From positions 1-7,752 of the forward strand of contig JAITDL010000096.1 of NCBI GenBank assembly GCA_031282565.1: a stretch of DNA of 7,752 nt, written 5' to 3'. The notes beneath the pieces were generated by a model. The model was not told where the DNA came from and searched no databases. It saw only the letters and a program-made list of their open reading frames with translations. Shown here piece after piece: positions 1-7,200 of this stretch. Within the stretch, counting starts at the first letter, position 1, and the number at the start of each line of letters is the position of its first letter. Origin of the DNA: Puniceicoccales bacterium. GTDB taxonomy: Bacteria; Verrucomicrobiota; Verrucomicrobiia; Opitutales; JAIRLM01. A program made the translations under genes and the position numbers.

Positions 1-1
1 A

Positions 2-1372
2 TTCAACGACACCAACGTGATACAGTGCTGTTTTGTGAGCATATCCCACGAAATAATACAGAGGCCAATAACATTGATAAGCGCCGTTAGCGCAGTGATA
101 TACCTCTGCATGCAGCAGAGCTGCGGATGGACACTAATCGTGCTGCTGGCGCTGGTTGGAGCGAGCGGCATTCCCATAGCATATTTGGGACGAAAGGTTT
201 GGAAGCGCAATCTGGATGCTCAGGAAAAAATTGCCGAACTTACTGCACACATGACGAGTAACTTGCAGTCAGTACAGGAAGTTCGCGCATTTTGCCGCGA
301 GCGCCACGAAATTCTCAAATTCCGGCGGGCAAGCAGGTCCTATTCCAGATCATATCTGGCGGCCTGCCGGTCATACTATCTAATCGTGCCCAGCATAGAG
401 ATTTGGGCAGCGATTGGCATAGGCCTCGCCCTGCTCCACTCCTACTGCATCCACATTTCAGGGGCGACATTTCTTGCGCTAGCCATGGCGCTATTCCTTG
501 CCTATGACCACATTAAACACATAGGCCGCCTCTACGGCAACCTGCAAAGTTCGGTAGCTGCGCTGTTCCGCATAGAAGGTCTACTCTCGGAACCAGATGG
601 GAATGGCGTTGATGAATTTGCGCTGACAGTCTGCAATAAGTTGCACGGCGCAATTTCGTTCCGCGACGTCGATTTTTCCTACGACGGCGAAAAACCTCTG
701 CTGCAAAAATTTTCACTGGATCTGCAGCCGGGACGCAGCTACGCCCTCGTCGGGCCAAATGGCGCCGGGAAAACCACCATCGCCAATTTGATATTGCGTT
801 TCTACGACTGCCAAGGTGGTGCCATATTGTTTGACGGCAAGAAAATCGGACAAATGTCTCTGACTCAACTGCGCTCATCGATAGCACTTGTGCCGCAACA
901 ACCTGCACTACTCCACGACACAATCGCTGCCAATATCCGCTGGGGAAATCTCACAGCCACAATGGAACAGGTCATGGATGCTGCAAGTCGTGCCAGGGCA
1001 ATTGGTTTCATCGAACAGCTGCCAAATGGCTTCGATACCATAATCGGCGAGGATGGCAACAGACTGTCTGGGGGACAGAGGCAGCGCATAGCGTTGGCGC
1101 GAGCTTTTTTGAAGGACGCTCCAATTTTAATTCTCGACGAGGCAACGAGTTCGCTGGACGCCCAGAGCGAAAAAGAAATTCGAAATGTTCTTCCGCAGCT
1201 ATTTAGCGGACGAACCGTCCTACTCATTTCCCATCGCTTCCACTGGCTGCCGCACGTCGACGAAATCATCGTCATCGACGACGGAAAAATTGTGCAGCGC
1301 GGAACACATCACGAACTTCTTTCGCGGGAAGGACTTTACCGCAATCTCCACGCCGTACTCGGCGACGACTAG
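2..1372 (+). CDS. MsbA-type ABC exporter, permease-ATPase fusion (5' truncated by window)
   Basis: Half-transporter with a membrane domain followed by an ATPase domain, expected to dimerise in the inner membrane and export a lipid or other hydrophobic substrate. The frame is open to the left edge (codons from position 2 read FNDTNVIQ, a typical mid-permease sequence), so the true start lies outside the window and the GTG at 17 is probably internal. Hydrophobic membrane segments lie around nt 68-190 and 380-500. The ATPase domain is complete: Walker A GPNGAGKT at nt 752-775, Q-loop LVPQQ near 887, signature LSGGQ at 1064-1078, Walker B ILILDE at about 1124-1141, and the H-loop His in LLISHR near 1232. 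The gene ends in TAG, 20 nt before the convergent stop of the small membrane-protein gene. Family membership is secure. The substrate (lipid A, lipid or drug) cannot be told from sequence, so no symbol is given. Confidence 0.93.
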   Translation, partial: FNDTNVIQCCFVSISHEIIQRPITLISAVSAVIYLCMQQSCGWTLIVLLALVGASGIPIAYLGRKVWKRNLDAQEKIAELTAHMTSNLQSVQEVRAFCRERHEILKFRRASRSYSRSYLAACRSYYLIVPSIEIWAAIGIGLALLHSYCIHISGATFLALAMALFLAYDHIKHIGRLYGNLQSSVAALFRIEGLLSEPDGNGVDEFALTVCNKLHGAISFRDVDFSYDGEKPLLQKFSLDLQPGRSYALVGPNGAGKTTIANLILRFYDCQGGAILFDGKKIGQMSLTQLRSSIALVPQQPALLHDTIAANIRWGNLTATMEQVMDAASRARAIGFIEQLPNGFDTIIGEDGNRLSGGQRQRIALARAFLKDAPILILDEATSSLDAQSEKEIRNVLPQLFSGRTVLLISHRFHWLPHVDEIIVIDDGKIVQRGTHHELLSREGLYRNLHAVLGDD

Positions 1373-1392
1373 CGCGAATTGCCTCCATTCAT

Positions 1393-1761
1393 TTACCTAT
1401 TGTCCAACGATTTGTAATGCATGCGAACGAAATCATCAAAGTTCCACTTGGCTGGAGCAATGGATTCAATGCATGACAAATCCAGCTCAATTCGCTCAAC
1501 GCGAGCAATTTCACTTTGTTCAGTTACATTGAAAACGAATTCCGGAACGGCGCTGTGCGGCCCAGGATAGAACACTTCTGCGGCGGCAACTGGATTCCAC
1601 GTTCCATCGACGGCGTAGATCGCGGCAAACGGCGTATGAGCGTCTGTGGCAACGCTTTTTGTCTCGGTGGCACCGGCGTGTGGCCAAAAAAGAAATGACA
1701 ATGCGGCACACAGCGCGGCGGCTACGGCAACGGCCATGGGGATTTCAAAATTTTTTTCCAT
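1393..1761 (-). CDS. Small membrane-anchored periplasmic protein, third gene of the exbB-exbD cluster; possible TonB-like protein
   Basis: A 122-residue protein when started at ATG 1761. A TTG four codons upstream (1773) is possible but less likely. Residues about 7-26 form one hydrophobic segment (Ala/Leu/Val-rich, ending LSFLFW), suggesting a signal anchor or signal peptide with the rest in the periplasm. The start overlaps the end of the exbD-like gene by 17 nt, so the two are probably co-transcribed and translationally coupled. The C-terminal part (about residues 73-111) has alternating hydrophobic strands (FVFNVTEQSEIARVERI) and then KWNF. This order faintly resembles the C-terminal domain of TonB (V-x-F-x-V, then a W-x-F motif), and tonB commonly follows exbB and exbD. 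There is no Pro-rich spacer and the N-terminal TonB Ser/His pattern is not clear. Gene reality is likely; the TonB relation is only a hypothesis. Confidence 0.72.
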   Translation of the reverse strand: MEKNFEIPMAVAVAAALCAALSFLFWPHAGATETKSVATDAHTPFAAIYAVDGTWNPVAAAEVFYPGPHSAVPEFVFNVTEQSEIARVERIELDLSCIESIAPAKWNFDDFVRMHYKSLDNR

Positions 1762-2158
1762 CACCGTCTGCAATTGCTATCTGCACGGCGTCGAAACCGC
1801 ATCGTTTTACTATCTCGGCTGCGCGGAGAAGTCCTTCCAGTGGAACGCGTCGGTCACAGTGTAGCAGCATGACACCGCGGCTGGAGGCGCCGCCATTTTC
1901 TCCGACTCCCAATTTTTTTTCCAGCTGGCAGCCATCGAGTAGCATGTCCCCGTAGACGAAATTGTTAGCGCCGCGCACGGCGATTGCCATTTCCGTTCGA
2001 AGCTGCTGGCATAGGGCTGGAAACTCCGATGGGATGTCGACCGCCATGCCCGCAGTCAAAAAAAAGCGGCTGCCGAGAAATAGCAAAAACGCCGCGATCG
2101 CGAACGGCATTGCAAAAATCGACCAATCCAAAGCCCAGGCAGGACTTGGAACGTTCAT
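1745..2158 (-). CDS. exbD: ExbD/TolR-family biopolymer transport protein
   Basis: A 137-residue protein with the family layout: short cytoplasmic N-terminus, a single membrane helix at about residues 14-34, then a periplasmic domain. The C-terminal segment carries the expected ExbD pattern, including CDRRVP near residue 101 and a Gly-Phe-x-x-V strand near 121-126. ExbD works with an ExbB-type channel to convert proton motive force into movement of a periplasmic partner. The start chosen is ATG 2158, whose ATGA overlaps the TGA of the exbB-like gene; a GTG at 2182 would add eight Arg-rich residues. Oddity: the membrane helix has no acidic residue where ExbD/TolR normally carry the essential Asp (about 20 residues before the post-helix Gly). 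The nearest acid is Asp11, before the helix. It could be a TolR-like paralogue; the symbol is given at family level. Confidence 0.82.
   Translation of the reverse strand: MNVPSPAWALDWSIFAMPFAIAAFLLFLGSRFFLTAGMAVDIPSEFPALCQQLRTEMAIAVRGANNFVYGDMLLDGCQLEKKLGVGENGGASSRGVMLLHCDRRVPLEGLLRAAEIVKRCGFDAVQIAIADGDGKKF
2155..2158 (-). promoter_or_regulatory. ATGA stop-start overlap coupling exbB to exbD
   Basis: On the - strand the ATG of the exbD-like gene (2158-2156) shares two bases with the TGA stop of the exbB-like gene (2157-2155). No clear Shine-Dalgarno sequence is seen just upstream, so exbD translation probably depends on ribosomes finishing exbB. This overlap is the main reason for choosing the exbD start. 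Confidence 0.7.
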
Positions 2159-2811
2159 CGTTGGTCGGCGGCGATTTCGCACGGCTTTTCCCCGCTAGAT
2201 AGCGCAATCCAATGGACATAGAGTTCGTCGGCTCCGCAGTACATTTCCCTGAGGCAGTTAGTCAGCCGACCGTGGAGAAAGTTGTAGCCGAGATCCATCA
2301 AGATGGCGCCGAGAGTTCCAAAAATGGCCATCCAAAATGCACTGGCAACGGCAGGGAAAAACATTCCAACGGTCGGGTAGGCGTCTAAGCGGCAAGTCGT
2401 TGAAAAACATGACATCAGCGCAAGTAAAGTCCCCATGCAACCGATTGGTGGCAGTAATTTTGCTACGAGGGCTATCGTTCCCATGTGTCTCTCCAGCAAC
2501 ACTTGCTCCCATTCAGCCTGGCGCATGTAGGCATTTTCTGCGCCGGCAGGATCACCAACGTCGGTGCGCAGGAGACGGCCAAGCACGCGGGGGAGCGGTC
2601 CGGGAGTTTGTTCGCAGAGACGCATTGCCTCGTCGAGACGGCCGTCGCCGATGAGATTTTTCAAGCCGGCAAGTAGTGCTTCGGGACGTAGTCGCGTGCG
2701 ATGGAATAGAAATCCGCGCTCAAATCCAAGAACCACACCGGCGACGGTGAGAGCCGGCAAAAAGCAGGCGACAAAGCGCATGCAAACGTCAATGAACCAC
2801 GCACCGAACAT
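2155..2811 (-). CDS. exbB: MotA/TolQ/ExbB-family proton channel protein
   Basis: A 218-residue inner-membrane protein from ATG 2811. Three membrane segments are visible: about residues 11-34 (followed by FERGFLFHR), 109-134 (containing LLPPIGCMGTLLALM, matching the family's APLLGLLGTV region) and 148-178 (GMFFPAVASAFWMAIFG). A cytoplasmic loop with KNLIGDGRLDEAMRLCEQ lies between the first two, as expected. The frame stays open upstream to a stop near 2963 without ATG or GTG; a TTG at 2859 is possible, but ATG 2811 gives the normal family N-terminus. The stop TGA overlaps the exbD ATG. Thr128 in the GTL motif of the second helix is present, but the Thr normally found in the third helix (ALxxT) appears replaced by Ala162. 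It could equally be called TolQ-like; no tol-pal genes are visible. Confidence 0.85.
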   Translation of the reverse strand: MFGAWFIDVCMRFVACFLPALTVAGVVLGFERGFLFHRTRLRPEALLAGLKNLIGDGRLDEAMRLCEQTPGPLPRVLGRLLRTDVGDPAGAENAYMRQAEWEQVLLERHMGTIALVAKLLPPIGCMGTLLALMSCFSTTCRLDAYPTVGMFFPAVASAFWMAIFGTLGAILMDLGYNFLHGRLTNCLREMYCGADELYVHWIALSSGEKPCEIAADQR

Positions 2812-3025
2812 AGCTGCAGTGCCAGCAGTGGAGCAATTGGAAGAGAAATGCAATCGCAATCGCCGCGCCGTGGAAACGCAAATTCCGGCGAAAAATGCGA
2901 AATTTATTCCGTTTTGCGCTATTCTCCGGCAGTGCTTTCGCTGCCGTTTGCGGCAATTCGCAGCAACTTACGACTACCACCAGGCAGCGCCAACTAAAAA
3001 GTCTTGCCAGCAGCATTTTCAACAT
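2789..3025 (-). CDS. Possible small secreted or membrane protein upstream of exbB (doubtful)
   Basis: A 78-codon frame from ATG 3025. Its N-terminus looks like a signal peptide: basic residues (MLKMLLARLFSWR), a hydrophobic core LVVVVSCC and a possible cleavage region near TAAKA (residues 27-31). A basic stretch follows, then a second hydrophobic stretch near 53-65 (GAAIAIAFLFQLL). The stop lies 23 nt inside the exbB gene, the same overlapping style as the rest of the cluster, and the start sits 33 nt from the divergent prfB start. Against it: no recognisable family, a Cys/His-rich tail, no clear ribosome binding site, and short length. If it is not real, 2812-3058 is a 247-nt divergent intergenic region with no consensus promoter that I could recognise. 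Confidence 0.35.
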   Translation of the reverse strand: MLKMLLARLFSWRCLVVVVSCCELPQTAAKALPENSAKRNKFRIFRRNLRFHGAAIAIAFLFQLLHCWHCSYVRCVVH

Positions 3026-3058
3026 TTGAAGTCCGGCGGGCCGTGGGTGTGGCTAGCT

Positions 3059-4213
3059 ATGGTAAGAACTTGGCCTGAGTTAAACGCGGCGGCGGAGAAT
3101 TTGCTGGGGCGCCGCGACAAGCTGAGGCAGTTCGTTTCAATGGAATCAAAGGAGCGGCGCCTGGCCGAACTGGACGGTGAAATGGCCAAGCCGGGATTTT
3201 GGGACAGTCAGACGCAGTCGCAGAAAATCATTGGGGAAAGCAGTCGCCTGAAAAAATCGCTGCAGCCGCTGAAGAACTTGGATGGTTCTCTGGATGAGCT
3301 GGTCGCCTATTTGGAGCTGCTTCGCGAAAGCGGCGACGACGGCAGTTCAAATGATTTCGCGGCCGTTGACAAACTGTGCGAAGAACTTGAAGCGTCGATG
3401 GATGGCGTTGAGTTGGTCTCATTTCTTTGCGGGCCCCACGACTGCTGTAATGCCATAGTTTCACTGCACTCCGGCGCCGGTGGGACTGAGGCCTGCGACT
3501 GGGCTGAAATGCTCATGCGCATGTACTTTCGCTGGGCCGAGAGGAGAAATTTTACCGTAGAAGTCGAAGACGTGCAGGCCGGAGACTGCGCCGGCATATC
3601 GCGGCTAACATTTAGGCTAGTTGGCGACGGCGCCTACGGCTACGCAAAGGCGGAGCGCGGCGTTCATAGGTTGGTGCGCATAAGTCCGTTCGATGCAAAT
3701 CGCCGGCGCCACACTTCATTCTGCTCCGTTGACGTGCTCGCAGAAATCGAGGACGACGGCGTGGTAGAAATAAACGAAGAAGACCTGCGCGTGGACACCT
3801 ACCGATCGAGCGGAAAAGGCGGGCAGCATGTCAACAAGACGGAATCGGCAGTTCGGCTGACGCACATGCCCACCGGCATAGTTGTCACGTGCCAAAACGA
3901 ACGCTCCCAGGTAAAAAATCGTGCCTCGGCCATGCGCATCCTCAGGGCGAGGATCTACGAACGCATGCAGGATGAAAAGCGGTCGGCCATGGAGAAATTT
4001 TACGGAGAGAAGGGAGAAATTGGCTGGGGCTACCAGATACGCAGCTACGTAATGCAACCATACCAAATGGTTAAGGACCTGCGCACCGGTCACTCGACGG
4101 GAAATGTCCAGGCGGTGATGGACGGAGACATAGATGAATTTATAAATGCTTGGCTACGCGCAGGTTGTCCAACAACGCGCCGCAGCTCCACGGCGGAAGA
4201 TCTCGATGAATAG
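3059..4213 (+). CDS. prfB: Peptide chain release factor 2
   Basis: A 384-residue class I release factor that ends translation at UGA and UAA in the ribosome. The stop-codon recognition tripeptide SPF is at residues 209-211 (within RISPFDANRRRHTSF) and the catalytic GGQ is at 254-256 (SGKGGQHVNKTESAVRL). SPF rather than PxT marks it as RF2, not RF1. Length and motif spacing match E. coli RF2 with an offset of about four residues. ATG 3059 was chosen because the family N-terminus begins there; the frame stays open upstream to 2564, but that stretch is antisense to exbB. Where many bacteria have the autoregulatory +1 frameshift (around residue 26), this gene reads straight through (KLRQFVSMESKERRL) with no in-frame stop. 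It ends in TAG, which RF2 does not read. It is divergent from the exbB cluster and convergent with the giant gene, 46 nt away. Confidence 0.96.
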   Translation: MVRTWPELNAAAENLLGRRDKLRQFVSMESKERRLAELDGEMAKPGFWDSQTQSQKIIGESSRLKKSLQPLKNLDGSLDELVAYLELLRESGDDGSSNDFAAVDKLCEELEASMDGVELVSFLCGPHDCCNAIVSLHSGAGGTEACDWAEMLMRMYFRWAERRNFTVEVEDVQAGDCAGISRLTFRLVGDGAYGYAKAERGVHRLVRISPFDANRRRHTSFCSVDVLAEIEDDGVVEINEEDLRVDTYRSSGKGGQHVNKTESAVRLTHMPTGIVVTCQNERSQVKNRASAMRILRARIYERMQDEKRSAMEKFYGEKGEIGWGYQIRSYVMQPYQMVKDLRTGHSTGNVQAVMDGDIDEFINAWLRAGCPTTRRSSTAEDLDE

Positions 4214-4259
4214 GCGCCGCAATTGCTCTAAATTCACACTATTTCGAGATTAGCCTATC

Positions 4260-7200
4260 TCACCATTCTCTGTATTTTAAAAAGGTTTCGTATGCTGCGT
4301 TCATAGCTTGAAATTTTTCAGTCGCATCTGGGTCGTCGGGATTTTTATCTGGATGCAATTCCATCGCCTTACTTTTATGCATTCCTTTCACCTCCTTCTT
4401 AGTTATTGTGTCAATCTTTTTCTCTTCAATGCCTAAAATCTTTGCGGCACCTTTAATTGTTCCAGGATCGTAAATTAGTCCATAACCTTCTGTTACATTA
4501 ACAGTTACGTTCGCATAGTCTTCGAGACTTCTGGTGGCCTCAGTGATGAATTCTTGTTTTTGCCATCTACCATTAATATTGGCGTGTATTTTGCCAGCTC
4601 CTTCACCGACTTCAGCAAACGACCGATGGAACTTGCTTATGTAGACTCGACCACATGATTCAAGCTCAACATATTTAAACTTTTCACACCTCGAACAATC
4701 AATTCCTCCCCCTACGGATGATCTAGTTATCCAAATTAATTCAACACTAGGCCCTAGTACGATCGCGGCCCTAGCTATGGATGAGTCTTTTAGCGAAAAC
4801 ACTTCAAGATTTGCCAACATGCTGAAATCAATGGAAGCAGCATTTTTATAAGTAATTCCACAAATTTCCAAGCGGCGCAACCCACTCCATGCAGCGAGTC
4901 CAGATAGCGATGAAAATGTTGTGCTGCCAAGAAGCGTATCGCAGTCTCCATACACATTTCCAATAAATGCACATTCACCGGCTGACATCGCGTCGTAGCA
5001 AACATCAATGCTCATTGCGCTTTTCATGGAAGTTTCGCTGCACCGCACCGGCGAGGTGGCTTTATTTTCGACTTCAACGTTTGGATTGCCATGAAGTTCG
5101 CGTATCAACCTATTCAATGCGTCAACATTTCTCCAAACGCCGGCGAAACATAATTTTACCTTGCTTGTCTTACGACCACCTAGCGAAGCACTTTGCAAAA
5201 CCCTAACAGACTCCGTGGTCGGCCCCAAAGTTATCTGCGCAGACCTGGCAGTCGTTAGATCATCACAAACAACCGATCTCACATGGCGAAGGTCGCTTAA
5301 GTTTAGATCACCACGTGTTATTTCGCCGGTCAAATTAATTTCAAAGATATTTTGAAAATCGTCTAGCTTTTCCAGCGGAATTTTCACCGTTCCGAGATAG
5401 CTCTGCATGTAGTCATCGCGATTCGCTCCCATGGAAACCCCAAATGCGAACACCGTGAAAATACCACCCACGCAATCTTTTATGGTAATTGATGAAGATT
5501 TTGAAAGTATTAGCTGCGTCCGATCGTCAAGTTTCTCATCAGGCGGAAGCAATTTTGCCTTAGCCGCTTTCTCGCCGGCTGATTTTCTTGGCGGCGCACG
5601 AAAGGAAACGCGCATCGGCCATGCAACTGCATCATCAGCGAGATCAAAAGATCTCCCATATTTATGATGTGAATCAACAATTATTGAGCGGCTTCTTGCG
5701 CAATCCCAATAGCCACATAGAAACAACTTGAATTTTCTATCCGACGGGAAGACTACTCCGCCTTTCAGTGTGGACTTGCCGCGCCAACTATGCATAGTGA
5801 CTTCACTGAGCCTTTCACACATGCCAAAGTCAATCGTTTCACGGGCGCTGAAATTTTTTAATGTGACAGTTTCAGCACCTGGTCCAAAAATGATGTTGCC
5901 CAAATTTGTTAGACCGCTAATTTCGTAGGTGGTTATATGCTTGAGCGTCGAGAAATCAACATCGCCAACAAATGCTGCAATGGATCCATCGATTTTAATT
6001 GTTGTGATATTTTTGAACTCGTTTAATGCGGCAATTGGAATTTCCACCGCGCCAGCAATATTCATTGCGTCGTCATGGAGAATCATGGACGCAGTGCCAT
6101 CAGTAATCGCTGTGACATGGACAACAGAAGATCCCATAAGTTGCAATCGCACAGCTGCATCTAATTCAATTGGTTGCTCAACTATGTCTTCACCATCGAC
6201 CAGCGCATTCGCCTCGACCGCAGCCTCTACGGCCTCGCTTTTTGGAACTTCTGCCGGTTGCTGAACATCAACTTTTGTCTCAGCTACCGGTTCAACTTTT
6301 GGCGCACTCTCTGGGTGTGCAGTATCTTCAATGCTAGCAGCGCCAGCTTCCGCACACCGATGGCGCAGCGCTGCAAGACATCCGGCATCATCCCAACAGC
6401 CAACTAGTGATATTTTGCTAGGCGGTTTCTGCGGGAATACTATTCTTCCAACAAAACAATCGACACCTGCTTGCCGCATGGAACCGTTGCCGCCAATGAA
6501 CAATTCTTCTACTGTGGCGCATTTTGACAAATCAACATCCCCATTGACTCTGGAACTTGATACGCAAGCTGCTTTGACGCACTCGCCAAATATGATATTG
6601 CCAGTTGTTTTCACTCGAAAACAACTAACATGGGTAAACGGCAAAGATGTGAGGTCAAGGTCTCCGCCACCAAAATTTCCTGAAACGGTAATCGGCACAT
6701 CTTTGTGAGATCTAAAATCTTCAATGGCGACATCGATACAGCAGCTACACGCGCGATCATCATAGCATTTTATGCGCAGTTTGCCGTCGCCGTGAAACTG
6801 CACAATTTCGATCCGACTAGGTTTGGATGGCAAGCCCCTTGCATCGGCATATGCATCATCCGAACCAACAGTAATTTCGCCGCCAGCAAACAGTTTGCGC
6901 ACCTTACAAAGGCAGCCGATGCCATGCCATAAGCCAGTTATGCGTATCTGTGCCGTGTGGCCTGGCGGGAATGTAAATGCACCAAAGGTAACGCGTTCAG
7001 TACGATTGAATCCGCAACAATCATCAAGCACAACTAGCTCGAGTCTGGCGCACTTTGAAAAATCTGCTCCATTTTCCGCATAGGAGCCCGTCATGGTGGC
7101 AGATTTTGTATTTTCGCCGAAAATGACAGATCCCGACGTTCTGAGCCGGATAAGCTCAACTGCTTCGACGTGTATAAACTCCGTAAGATCAATGTCATGG

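Noticed and set aside
513..1275. Two 136-codon - strand frames inside the ABC transporter gene
   Set aside because: They are antisense to well-defined ATPase motifs and their translations show no family features or sensible composition.
1373..1392. Terminator between the convergent ABC transporter and small membrane-protein genes
   Set aside because: The gap is 20 nt and shows no hairpin or T-run.
2942..2955. Inverted repeat TGCCG-TTTG-CGGCA between exbB and prfB
   Set aside because: The stem is only five base pairs, with no T-run on either strand and no matching operator, so it is likely chance.
3004..3032. Possible sigma-70 promoter for prfB starting with TTGCCA
   Set aside because: At 17-nt spacing the -10 position reads TGAAGT, too far from TATAAT to support a call.
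2564..3058. In-frame extension of prfB by 165 codons upstream
   Set aside because: The stretch is antisense to the exbB-like gene, is Arg-rich with no release-factor similarity, and RF2 length and N-terminus fit ATG 3059.
4211..4257. TAGGC and GCCTA as a possible terminator between prfB and the giant gene
   Set aside because: A five-base stem with a loop of about 37 bases and no T-run is not a credible intrinsic terminator.
4967..7083. Several + strand frames of 60-125 codons across the giant gene
   Set aside because: They lie opposite a continuous repeat-bearing frame with a recognisable J domain; none shows a domain or a plausible operon arrangement.
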